DNA from: Rallus limicola
Taxonomy: Eukaryota; Chordata; Aves; Gruiformes; Rallidae
DNA length: 64,000 nucleotides
Assembly (NCBI GenBank): GCA_022605955.1
Contig: JAKCOZ010000085.1
Location: forward strand, 1,364,001 to 1,428,000
Direction of reading: 5' to 3'
Shown: piece by piece, positions 37,269 through 48,891 of the stretch
How the letters are laid out: each line of letters starts with the position of its first letter
Position numbering within the stretch: position 1 is the first letter of the stretch
The notes under the pieces: model-generated
The model's input: the letters and a program-made list of their open reading frames with translations, nothing else
Told to the model about the DNA's origin: nothing
Database searches by the model: none
Position numbers and translations under genes: made by a program

Positions 37269-40200
37269 TCCAGAACTATGCCTCTCCTTTTAATGGGCTT
37301 TGTGTCCAGAGACTGGGGGGGGGTTGCAATGTGACAGAACAACACTGCATATGCCTTAGTTTTAATAAATGAACATTTTTTAAAAACCTGTATTAGCAAT
37401 GCCCATACACCTGACCGTGTCCTGTGAGGAGTACAGGGTAGGTGGCAGATGTGGCGCTGATTTTTTAGTTGAAATCCCTTGACTCCTTGATTTTACAGTA
37501 CTTTGTTTTAAACCTGTGCTTCTGCGAATTGTCCTCACTTCTGAAGTGGTTTCCTGCTCCTCTTTAATGTAGTCAGTGAAAGGACTAACAAATCCAACTA
37601 ATCTACTGGCAGTATACACATATGTGATCTATTAGCTGATAAACTCTGAAGCTTCTCTATCTAAGGTGTGAAATCTAGACAATTTCTAAGTATTTATTTA
37701 AGCAGGAAATAGTGCAAGATAAAGTGCAGTTGTTTATACTTCAGCACCTGGAAGAAAACATTACATTGCCATGTACTGCAATTTTATAAATTACTGAACA
37801 GGAAGATAAACTTTTTAAAAAAATACAGAACACCTCCCCCCCCCCCCCCCAAACAAAACCCTTGTTAATAATTTGAAACAGCTAAAGTTTGTTTTATATT
37901 GCTAACATCGATGCTTGGCAAAGGAATAGAGTTTGCCAGAGTGGCTAGATAAAGAAGTATATTTTATTAATTATTTTATAGAGCATAAATTCAGCTTGTG
38001 CTTTTAGATTGTTTGATAGAGCAATATCCAACCAAACTTGCCATCTAAGTAGGAGTAGAGCAGCTACTAGAGGAGAGAAACGTGTACTTTTGGATACTGT
38101 ATGAGTAATTAAATATAGATTATACTGAAGAAAAGGTTCAGTTGTGCCTTAGCTTGTTAGGACTTGCTTTTGAATTCTTCGTGTAAAAAATACTTGCTAG
38201 TTTTCTATATCACAACTGCAATCTGTTTGCAGCTATATTGAAAATATATAAAAATATCAAAAATATAACCTTTTGTATAAAGTTATTAAAAAATAAGCTG
38301 CTGCACTAAAAGATCATTGGTCATTGTCTATTATTATTCTGCTACCACTGTAGGTTTTAGACATTCCAATTATTTTACACCCTGTTAGCCTAGAGGTGAC
38401 AATGATGTGGAGCCAGTTTTAAAATTATCATATTTAAAATTATTCTAATCACCTCTGCCAACATTTCTTGAAAAACAGGAGTGAAAGCAAAGGAGAAAGT
38501 GACCGTTTTAAATGGGAAATATGCTAATCTTTCCCTAATATTTCCTAATGAAGACAGAATTTTTTCTAGTATTAAGGCTTAACTTCAGACAGCGTTTCCA
38601 CAAAGCAAGAAAGGGGTGTTAAGAAAAAACCCCCACACCCTTGCATTCAGGTTGGTTTGCTCCCAAACCTTACTTACTGCCATACCAGTATCAGTAAGAT
38701 TCTCTGGTTTGGTTCTTTGGCTTCTGTCTGCTGGTGTAACTTCCAGGGAACTTCTGTGTGTCCCCTGAAAACATTTCCAGCAGCTCTTTACTGAAAGGGG
38801 TTAAGGTATTGTCTCTTAAACAGGGTTTTTTTCTGGGAAGGAACCTGGGACAGATAAACGCAGATCTTAGTGGCTCCCTGTGTAAAACAGGTGTTCATCA
38901 CTGTGTAATTTCCCTTGGTGATATGTAATATTACTACAATAAATATGGAATATATACCTACTCATAAGCACTATTTGCTGGTACGCTGCTAATTAATTTC
39001 TTATGCATAGATGCAACACTCTTCAAACACGCTCTAGGAATTGTTTTGTGACTTTTGTCATCCAATTGTGTCTAAATATTTCGTATATTTTGTCATTATA
39101 TGGAATATGCATTCCTCCAGAAGATTCAGGCTGCTGCAAACAAACTGCTTCTAGCCAAGAACAAGGAGATTCAATTAGCACTCACAGTAAAATGGATTCT
39201 CTTAAAAGGCAACACCTTTTATTTTTTTCTCTTTAAATAGGAAGGACTGAATTTTAATTGTAATGTTGCTGCTTGCAGATGTATACATGTATCTTATAAA
39301 CACAACTCAGGTACATAATTTTATAAAATATGTGATCCTGTTCAGTTTACCTCCAGCACTGTATTGTGAATGTACACAGACTTTGTTCTGATGCTTCCAT
39401 TGCTACAGTTTATACAAATTGAATTCTAGCAAGTAACTGGCTGGGAAAAGCACCTCTTCTTTAAAACTGTGGTAGTTTTTGAAGAAAATTCCTATGAGTG
39501 CAGGGTGTCAGCACACACAACGGCACACATGATTTTGGTTCATGTTAGTTTCTTTTATTTATTTATTTTCACCTAAACTGGAAAGCAGTTTTTGCTCATC
39601 TTAGTATTGTCCCAGTGCCTTTATTTTTTTATTGGCATCATAAGGTTGCAAATATCTGTAAGTCATGTACAATGAAACATAGAATTCTCTGTACCTTAGC
39701 ACCTGCTGATACAGTTGCATATCTTTCTTGCTCATCTGTCCCAATCCCTACGTTAGGGCACTCATTGATAGACTGTGAAGACGTCAGGTGGCATCAGTTC
39801 AATACAATCTGGGAGAAATCCTAATGGGTTTGCAGCTAGAATATACTTGTTTCAAATAAGATGTTCCTGCAAAGTTTAGAATGAGTGGCAGCTGTGCTCA
39901 GAGGATCATCTTACGGCTGAGCTTTTGCATAAACAGGCTTCATCTTGCTATGGACAGCACAATGTTTCAGGGAGCCTTTAATTCCTATTATAGAGCAGTT
40001 CATATCTTACGGCATCAAGGAAAAAAGTATAGAATTGTGTCACTGTTAAAGTGGCTGATTTCCTCTGCCTTTGTCCTCTTGCTATTTATTAGCCCTGTCA
40101 AAACTGGACATAATATGTACTTTTACATCACCATTGAAAGCAATGTTTTTTGATCGTAAAGTTGGTAGGAGTAGTAGTTTCTTTACCGTTCCTAGGAAAG

Positions 40201-43200
40201 AATTTCTGTTTGACATGACACAGGAATTGGATTCCAAATATTGCTATTTAGCAATTTACATGCATCAAGATGAGGAACCTATTTTCTAGCAAAGACTGTT
40301 TGGAAATGCTCTTAGCCTGGAACAAAGTGTGACAACAAAACTAGGGCAGTGGATGCAAGTGCACCGAGCCAGTCTTTCATCTGCTGTTTATAGGAGGTGG
40401 GAACCCTGGGCTCTTTCTCAAATACCCCAGGATAATCAAATACTGGAGGAGGTCTAAGTAGCGTATAGTTTATTTGGAGTGGCGTTCCCAGATGGTTAAA
40501 CTTGCAAGCTCATTCAAATGTGAGCAGGGGAATATGAGCTGCATGAAGACATTACAGCAATAAAGCTTCCTTAGTGTCTAACACTGGGGGCTAAATGATT
40601 TTTTAGCGTGATGGGAAATATACATCTAATCGTTACTTTGGGAAAATCTGTATTGGACCAAGAAAAAAGAAAGTGAGCAAGCCTATTAAAATATCTGCAA
40701 CAAATAAGCATGTGAAGGCATGTAACATAACTATTTGATTTGAAATTGAAGTCTGGAAGATAATAATATGCTGAAACTCTTAATTCAACTGGGATTTGGT
40801 TTTGGTTTTGTTTCAATTCATCTGGCATTGAAAGAGGAATTGGCAGCGTTCTCTTCAATTTCACCTGTTTCAGAAAAATCCTTTTAGCACCGGTACAACT
40901 TACTTTTCTCAGCTGAGTTTTAAAAAATCACAAAAATATCAAGAACTTTTTCTGCAGAGCTGTTTGAGTGAGTTCGTTGCTCGGGAAAACAGAAAATTTA
41001 ACTAAAATTCAGATAGATGGCATAATAGCAGGACTTTGTAACTTTCTTGTGCAAGCCAAATGCCACCTGATTGGATGTAATAAAATGTACATGTCTCTTA
41101 GCTCCTGGTAACTTTGAGTTACCAACAGAAGCTGCACTTAATTGCAGGCTTGTTAATGATCTCTGTAACACTGATCTGGATCCGCATACTTTATTCTTGA
41201 TGAATTCCAAACAGCATGGATGATAAAACGGTTCATGGTTGTTCAACCCAGCAGGAGCCAGTGCTCTGTCTGCTACAACCCGTACTTTGCACATAAAGAT
41301 TTGTCTTTAGTAACAATAAGCATCGCTCGTTTTCAAGTAGTTGCTATAAAAGCAGAACTAAAGGTCACCGCAGCTAGGTAGACACCCAGAATTGGCCCTT
41401 GCCTTAGGCATGTGTCTCCAAATCCATATATGAGGCAAAGAAAGCAAGTAAAACGACAAAGGTATTACCCCTGATTTGTACTATTTGCAGCTGATCATAC
41501 TTCATTGCAAGGTAAAAATGTCTACTAATCCAGAAAAAACTTTATTCTAGGGTAGAAAAGAAAGCATGACAGATCTTTAGAGATGTTGGCACATTAATTA
41601 TCTATATTTAGTACTTAGAACAGTGTGTGTGTTCTGATAAACAGGCAGTGCATAGCAAGCTTATTGCAACCCTGGCGGATGCTGATTAGATGATGGTGGA
41701 TAAAATAAATTTCTCCATAAAGCTGCGTGTGCAGGTTGTAGCAAATAACTTTGCAGATGTGCAGTGTATTCCTGCATGCTAGAAAAAAGCATCCTTTTCA
41801 GTCTAAAAATACCAATCAGTAAAACTTGTCAGTGGGCTGAAAGAAGGTGAAGTGGCACCTGGCCTTTAAAAGTTAACAAAATTCCAGTAGCGTAGCCTTG
41901 TCTTGAGTATGTATGACCTGCAAAGTCATAGAACAGTTAGGTTGGTCAGAAACAATTTCCCTAGCCAGTGTTATAAAGCGCAGTCCGATGGCAGGTGTCG
42001 CATGAAGCCAGCTTTGAATACTCCACTCAAATGGCCGTTTACCAGCGGATCAAAAGGCAGTCACCATCTGTGAGGATTCAGGAAAAAGCTGTGAAATCAA
42101 ATCTCGCCATGCTTGATGTGCCTCTGAGCCTACCTGTTCCCATGCAGGGGCAATCTGCTCACACAAGGTCCAGTGTGGAATCAAAGACCTGACCACTCAC
42201 CCAGAAGAACCGAAAGGCTGCAGAAAGTGCCTGGAAGTGTGTTTGACCTTTCAGAACAAAGCGGGGGGAGGGGGGGGAACCCCCACATTTGCCATTAGTT
42301 TGAGGAAGGTCACTAACACTAGGGTTTCTAGGTCACTTTGCACTTCACCCAGTACCCTTTCATGGGTGCTGCCTAATCTTTAAGGAGAGGCAGTGTTTTT
42401 CTCTGTTGTTGGGAATGAAAAGCAGCGAAATTGTTTTAATATATGATGGCACTTTTCAGCTGTGGACACAGTCAAACTGGTTTCTAATAGTTTTTCCTCT
42501 TTTCCCGAACACAGTTTATGCTTTAAAAGCATTTGAAACTAAAGGAAGTTGCTGACCAGCATTTTTATGACTTGATTTGTTTTAAAGCCTAAATGGCTTA
42601 GGGAAATGTTTTACAGAAGATATAATCCATCCAACATAGAATAAAGCCTGCAAAATTAGGTGGCATAAACCTAAAACACAAACTAAATTCTCATGACTTT
42701 GCACTTAAGCTGTTGCTCACTGAACTAATTTAACAGTGGCTATGTATTGCTTATTGCCTATAACTATGCTTTCTGGATGTTGGAAGATGTTTTAAAAGTG
42801 CCTTATTCAAAACCCTTTATTAATAATGTCTTTGATCCAGCTGTTAGAATGCCTGTCTGACACGACTTTGATCAGCATGTGGAATAGCTGGGAAGCCAGT
42901 ACGGTGCTACTGTTTTTGCTCGTGTAATGGCTTGGTCAGCAGTCCTGGAAAATTATATTTATGTGTGCTGTTGATTCCTCCGTTTATAAACTGCTTCTGA
43001 ATGCCTTTGCCTTTCTGTCCTTGGACACAGAAACCTCCCCCCATCTCAAGGCAAGGCAGGATATTTTGGAGTGCTTTGTAACTACCTGCTCCTCACCAAC
43101 AGTCTTCTCTATGTTTGTAACTGTGAACCTGGTAGTAAAGCAGTTACTAATACAACTTTTTGTGGACTCTGAGCTCCTAAATATGAAAAAAGGACAGTGT

Positions 43201-43779
43201 TGATTTTACATCAATAGTGCATATTTACAAATTATGTCCTTTGAGTTAGAGATGTCCATCTATATATCTACATATATAAAAATCCACTGCTTTTTCTATG
43301 TTGATGTACTTAGTTTTGAGATGATGCTGGGGAAAATATATATTATCTATGGAGAAGTGATGACTTATTTGAATGCAAATAGTCCTTTGCATCTGTTTAT
43401 GTTGACATGTCCTGTGATACCAAACTTATTTTGGAATTGTCTCTAGATTATTTTTTTTTCTAATTTTGGTACGTAGTTGATTTCAGTGGGGGCTAGGGTG
43501 ATTATTAGTAAACCATCAATGACCAATAAAGGATGTGGGTGGTCAGATCCCTGGATATACCTTTCATGGAAGGGCAGCTAGAACATGCTGGGATAGGAGG
43601 CAGCAGAAGTTTTAAAACCTGGACTGATTAAGTTATTTATTTGTTTACCTGCCTTGAATATTTTGTGGGGTTGTGTTCCTTATTTTCTTCTAAAGTGGAA
43701 TATAACGATTTTTAAATCACTTTCAAGGGCTTGTGTGCAATTGTTTAATTGCATCAAAAAGTTTCAGGGATTTGTACTC
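37269..43779. other. non-coding, AT-rich DNA
   Basis: No exon or RNA gene supported. Contains a G-run (about 37317-37323), a C-run (about 37836-37850) and a short degenerate CR1-tail-like segment near 41925-41965 (TCATAGAACAGTTAGGTTGG). Open frames stay below about 100 codons. Confidence 0.45.
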
Positions 43780-44320
43780 ATATGCTCCCCTCCCTGAGGA
43801 AAGAATCAGAAGGATGAAAGTAAAAGAAGTCATGAGCTGAGAGAAAGACAGTTTAATAATTAAAAAGAAATAATAGTAGTAGTAATAATAAATAAAATGG
43901 GGAGGGGGATGACAACAGAGAGGAAAATAAAACCCAAGACAGAGAAGTGTTGCAAATGAAAACAATTGATCACCACCAAATGACCAATTCCCAGCCAGTC
44001 CCTAAGCAGTGCACCCGCCCTCACCCCTCTCCCCCCTATTTTTATTGCTGAACATGATGCTGTGTGGTATGGAATATTCCTTTTGGGCAGCTGGGGCCAG
44101 CTGTCCCAGCTGTGTCTCCTCCCAATGCCCTGCTCACCCCCAGCCTACTCACTGGTGTGGAGGTGTGAGGAGCAGAAAAGGTCTTGGCTCTGTGTCAGCA
44201 CTGCTCAACAGGAACAAAACCATCTCTGTGCTATCAACACTGCTTTCAGCACAAATCCAAATCAGCCCCATCCAATCTACTACGTAGAAGTTTAGCTCTA
44301 TCCCAGCCCAAAACAGTACA
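43780..44320 (-). mobile_element. solo avian ERV LTR
   Basis: On the minus strand the right end begins TGTACTGTTTTGGGCTGGGA followed by a TAGAGCTAAA box. The plus strand shows the typical landmarks of this bird LTR class: ATGGAATATTCCTTTTGGGC, CAGCTGTCCCAGCTGTGTCT, AATTGATCACCACC and CCAGCCAGTCCC. It shares the GGAATA..CTTTGG and CTGTCCxxxCT boxes with the LTR at 29742-30318 but is a different subfamily. The left end is poorly defined. No internal sequence adjoins. Confidence 0.75.
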
Positions 44321-44856
44321 GGTACCTATCAAAAGCTGCCTTAAGGCCTGTGATCAGAACACCCCACACAGAAGTTCACTGTCCTTTTGGAAGGACTGAC
44401 TGCAGTACTCCTAAGGCTCAACTTTAATCGCATCTTGGGTTTGAGATACAGTTGTTGAAAGCAAACTGGAAAAGTTTGAATTTAAATCTATTAGCTGTCT
44501 CAAATCTTCAGAAGCCAAATTGTTTTGTGCTTTCTTAGAAAAATGACTAATTGCTGAAGTTTGTAGTTTTTAAGAAAAAGATAGTGCTGCATTGCAAAGT
44601 CAGTAAAATAAGGCATGGATCTGCTTCTCTTAATTCTTTGGTTTAAATTGACCTCCTTTGAATGAAAAATGGTTATTGTATATTGGTTGAAATAGTTAAT
44701 ATTCCTTTCTGTTTTTAAAATGTATTGTGAAACAGGTATAGCCCTTCTGTTTTAAATATATTATTTTGGCTCCAGTTTGTTTTATCCTGAGCTTTAAAAA
44801 TTGCTTTATCTCAGTTGTGCAGTTGGCCTACTATGAAAGGGAGACATAGTTATTTC
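44321..44856. other. non-coding DNA
   Basis: AT-rich sequence between an LTR and a CR1 tail. Nothing recognised. Confidence 0.5.
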
Positions 44857-44935
44857 ACAGAATCACAGAATCACAGAATCTTAGGGGTTGGAAGGGACCT
44901 CAAGAGATCATCGGGTCCAACCCCCAGTCATCAGT
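44857..44935 (-). mobile_element. CR1 LINE 3' end
   Basis: Three CACAGAATCA units (the reverse complement of the CR1 terminal octamer-like repeat) are followed by GGGGTTGGAAGGGACCTCAA and GAGATCATCGGGTCCAACCC. This is a young-looking CR1 terminus inserted in minus orientation and truncated after about 80 bp. Confidence 0.95.
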
Positions 44936-45625
44936 TCTGGACTGTTTCAGGTACAGGTGTTTTAAACAATTATAAAAGGAATAAATGAAAGTTCCTAAAA
45001 TTCTGGAACAGATTATCATTTTAAACATTAGTATACTCTGGCTACTTAGAGCACAAAATTCCTCCTGAAGGAATGACAAAATGTGTAATTGTGTACATTT
45101 AAAAAAAAAAAAAAGATAAACAGGGGTGTTTCTAAGTCATTTTCATATTCATGTTGATTATCTCAATGGTATTTAAAATTAGCACATAAAATTGCTGTCT
45201 GCTTACATATCACAGTTGCCTTTTTTGGGCATATATATGCATATGGGTAAATTTCAAGATTTTGCAATTATATCAGTTTCCACGAGGTGGTGCTGAAGCA
45301 ATAAATTTCAAAGTAACAATGACATAAGTGTGACTGTTAACAAGCTGAATTTGAAAATATGGCTGACAAACAGATGTTCTCTTTGATCCTGTATCTAACT
45401 TAAGGTGAGAATGATGAGGTCAGGACAGCTAATGACTTTATTATGTGCTGGTAAAGTTATTTCTTCTGTCCCAAAAGACAGAAATACCGGGGGGTCGTGT
45501 CCATTTTGATATGGGAATTCTCATAGTGTTTTTCATAGCTCACAGGTCTGTTATTCATTATATGCTGTCCACTTTTGGTTGTAAAGGAACTAGCATTCAG
45601 AAGGAGATTATAGTAGTTGCTCTAA
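44936..45625. other. non-coding DNA
   Basis: AT-rich. A GATAAACAGG area follows an A-run at 45101-45114. Nothing recognised. Confidence 0.5.
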
Positions 45626-45712
45626 GCATGCACCTCTTGTGTGCTGGGTTTGCCTTGCTCGGGTTTGCGTGGTCTGCTCTGGCACGTGGAGCTGAGGAAG
45701 GAGCACCCAAAA
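45626..45712 (+). repeat. isolated fragment of the 3.7-kb duplication unit
   Basis: About 87 bp nearly identical to 50059-50145, 53801-53887 and 57540-57626, beginning CATGCACCTCTTGTGTGCTG and ending GGAGCACCCAAAATAC. In the units this lies in the intron 60 nt after the second block exon (E3). The fragment sits inside a 215-codon open frame (45445-46092), which is probably chance. It shows that material from this unit reached the upstream region independently of the tandem array. Confidence 0.85.
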
Positions 45713-47100
45713 TACCTTTCACTTCTGGAACACCCCCTGTTCCTGTAGTTCAGCGTACAGAGCTCACTCTGCCTGTGGTTCTGTTCTGGAACTCTGGCCT
45801 CTGTTGCCTTATAGGATCTAGAGACTCTCCAGAACAAGAAGTTCAGCATTCCTCCTCTTCAGACCTTTCCAGGATGCCACAGCGCTTGAAGAACTTCCAG
45901 TTACAGGCTGTGTGCAGACCTACAGGCTTGAGGTTTAGGCAGCAAGGCCGACAAAATAACCTATCCTGTTCGCACTCTAGCATTCATGATTTCCTATCAG
46001 CTCCTCTGAAAAATGCTAGCCACGTGGCAAAAGAAGATCCAAAATTCTGCTGCCCCTTTAAACCGGATTCTTTTAGAATAATACTAATCTGAGAGTGCCC
46101 TTTTTAGAGGCAAAGCACCACATTCTTAACACAGTGAACACTGAGAGCAAAATTTTGAGTGTCTCTTTCCTCCTGCCTGCCTTTAGAAGAGCTAAAATTA
46201 AAAAGAATATATCTAAAAGCAGCCAGTAATTTCCACTATATCCCACTTCTGTGCATGAAAATTCAGCTTGCTGCCAGATGTCAGCCTGGTAGTAACCCCA
46301 GTTAATTGCAACACAACAAACGAAGAGGTTCTACCAACAAAGTGCATTTAATAAAGTGCAATTTGGAGCTAAACCTCCACATGCAAAGAAACAACAACTG
46401 GTTCTATTAATCTGAAGGAGATTTCTACTTTCAAAAGATGCATGAAGTACAAGATCAGAAAATAAACAGATATCTACTACTTAAAATCACACATGAAATC
46501 CCTATTAACAGAGTTAAGATGCAAGTGTGCTGAAGAAAATCTTGTCTGGCATCTACGTGTCATTCTCAAGGACACACAAAGAATGTCAATGTATATAATC
46601 AATGAATAATAAATTGCCCTTTTGCTTCAGTACTGAGATCTGAAGAGTCAACACATTTTACACTTTGCCCCGATTTTACGATGTTTGTAACCAGGGCAAA
46701 TGTACCCATTAGTTTGGTCTCAAAGGACAAATAGGTCAGTGCAAAAAGAAAGAAAGATCCACTAATACAAACTGTGCTGGGTGTCATTGTAGGGACAGGC
46801 ACGACACACCATTCAGTGATCAGTGCATTTTAATATGCTCCAGCCACTTTACTGCAACTGCACAGACTCCTGATAGTATTAACCAAGCAATACATAAGAA
46901 CACTATAGGCTATGGGGTCGTTTTACACTTTGTCCACTGGTCATCTTTTTCTGCCTTCCTCTTGGCTCCGGACAGTCTGCACCTGGACTTCATTACCACC
47001 CTGTTCCCTGAGCTTGTTACAAAGGGAGTGATTTCTCTACCTCAGGGGAATGCTGCCATGGTCAGTTTCTTTGGTCATCATGCTGGGGTTGCTAGCAGAC
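45713..47100. other. non-coding DNA between duplication fragments
   Basis: No gene recognised. The 215-codon frame that runs through the upstream fragment ends at 46092 and has no domain I can name. Confidence 0.45.
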
Positions 47101-47190
47101 CAGGCTTCCATCAGCACTGCTGCTCCAAGAGCAGCATCTGCAGGAGAGGTTAGCAGAGACTTTCCTGAACCTGTGCAGCTTTGGGTGGTA
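47101..47190 (+). pseudogene. relic of block exon E3
   Basis: About 90 bp matching the end of exon E3 and its donor (compare 49951-50029). It has CAGGCTTCCATCAGCACTGC, then GCATCTGCAGGAGAG|GTTAGC and the following CTTTCCTGAACCTGTGCAGC. It diverges on both sides and the rest of the exon is absent, so it is a dead fragment. Confidence 0.8.
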
Positions 47191-47639
47191 CTCCACCTGC
47201 AGCCTCCGGATACTTGGTGATCTTTCGGGTTCATAGTTTTAGTGTGTGTAAGTTGTTGCCCTTCTGCTCAGGCTGCTCCTAATCCAAGGAGGGAAGATGT
47301 TCAAACAGCTCTTCGAATATCTGATGGGAAACTATGCTAGACGCCCGGCTGATGCACTGGGGACAAGAGCCAACAAGTAATGACAGGGAGAATAAGCACT
47401 GCCTTTTTGGTGGTAAGTCTCTAGCTGCTGGAAATGGGACTGGAGACTTCATCTTTGCTGCTCTGTGTTAAGAGAGGCAGCATCTAGTTCTAGCGCTGGC
47501 AAGGGAACTTGTGCAGCACCCTCCCTCCCCGCATCCCCGCCGTTCTTGCCGGGTCAGGGCAGGGGGAAGCGGGGTGTCTCCGGGAACCAGCCGAACCCAG
47601 CGGGAAAGGTGAAACCCTCCCCGTTCCCGGCCGGTGGGT

Positions 47640-48720
47640 TCGGCGGCCGGTTGCGCGTCGCCGTTGCCCGGGCAGCCCGTTCGGCCGTTAAACGCTATAT
47701 GCCCGCTCCGTTTCCCGGGACACCGCGTCCTGCGCACCCGCTGCTCCTGCTCAGTCGTGCCTTCGGCCATGGCTGCGCCGGTCGGTACCGCGGGATCGGG
47801 AGAGGAAACAGGCACCGAATGCCGGGAGTTCGATGAGCAAAGGGCTCGGTAAGCCCCGGGAGCCTCCGTCCTTTCAGCCGCTGAGCCGGGGGGAGGAGAC
47901 GGGAGGGGAACCTGCCCAGGGGCCGGGCCGTCGGCCGGTGCCACCCACCTGCGTCCCTCGGTCGGCGGAGCCTGCGTTTTGGGGGCGGAGAGAGAGAGGA
48001 GAGAGCCGCCCCTCTCCTCCGGCACCGCCGCGGAATGCTCAGCAGCTCCCCCAGCGCGCACGCACGGGCCGGGCGGCGGCTGCTCGACGCCGAGCTCCCC
48101 GCTGAAGCCCCGCCCGGGGCTTTCCGAAGGCGGGGGGAAGAGGGCAGCCTGCCGCCCAGCCGAAGAAGGGGACAGGCGGCCGGGAAGCGGGAAGCGCGGC
48201 CTGCGCTGGCGAGAGAGGCCCCGCCCGCGGGACGGGGAACAGCACCACGCATGCGTGTCCGCCCCTGGCCCCCGCCCCTCGGCTTCCCTGGGCTCTCCCT
48301 CCCCAGACAGGCAACGGTAGGAGCCAATGGAGGGGGCTGCTCCGCAGGGGGGTGGGAGGGGCGGCCGGGCCAGGCCAGGCTGTGCCCCTGGTGGCACACG
48401 ATGGGCGCAGTTCCGCCGCGGCCTGCCGGGGCCTATGTACCAATGGCTGCTGGGGGCTCTCGGCGCCCTCTTCGCCGCTGTCCGCCGCGCCCCCTGAGCC
48501 GCCCCCGGTCTCGCCGCCGCTCCAGAGGCCGCCCCCCAGGTCAGCGAGCCGTCCCGACGCCGTACGGCCGCCCGAGGGCCTCGCCCCGTCCCTGAGTCCC
48601 CGCGGCCTCTCGGGGTGCGGCCTGCGGGACCTGCCCCCTGCCTGTCCACTCCGAGCCAGCCCGGAACGCGGCGCCTCGGCCGCCTCTCCTGGGCGTTAGA
48701 GTCCAGGGCGGGAGCGGAGC
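47640..48720 (+). promoter_or_regulatory. CpG island promoter of copy 1
   Basis: Dense CpG sequence with GC-boxes, a CCAAT box (AGCCAATGG, 48323-48330) and an NRF1-like palindrome ACGCATGCGT (about 48247-48256). It contains the predicted first coding exon at 47769-47848 and a second ATG-bearing segment (48435-48539) with a GT donor whose phase does not fit the downstream exons. Two long minus-strand frames (up to 475 codons) are GC artefacts. Confidence 0.65.
47769..47848 (+). CDS. exon 1 of the predicted gene
   Basis: ATG in strong context (GGCCATGG) inside the copy 1 CpG island. It is open for 26 codons plus two bases, starting MAAPVGTAGSGEETGTECRE, and ends at CTCG|GTAAGC, a good donor. 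Without splicing the frame stops at once (TAA inside the donor), so the exon makes sense only if spliced. Its phase matches block exon E2. This exon is absent from copies 2 and 3. Confidence 0.6.
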
Positions 48721-48853
48721 TCGGTGTCCCCCCCGCCCCGAGAAGGCCCCTGGAAACTTGCCCCCCACCCCTGCGTGTTGGCTTTCCGTCTGGGAAGCAG
48801 GGAGTTTGAAAAGAAATGGGCCCTGGGAGCGTGCGTGGGGAAGGAGCAGAGGG

Positions 48854-48891
<38 letters not shown>

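Noticed and set aside
45445..46092. 215-codon plus-strand frame containing the unit fragment
   Set aside because: The embedded fragment is intronic in the duplication unit and the rest has no recognisable domain or splice support.
48435..48539. Alternative first exon starting ATGTACCAATGG or the internal ATG, present in all three copies
   Set aside because: Its donor leaves phase 1 (from 48443) or the frame stops early, so it does not fit block exon E2. A one-base difference between copies changes its frame.
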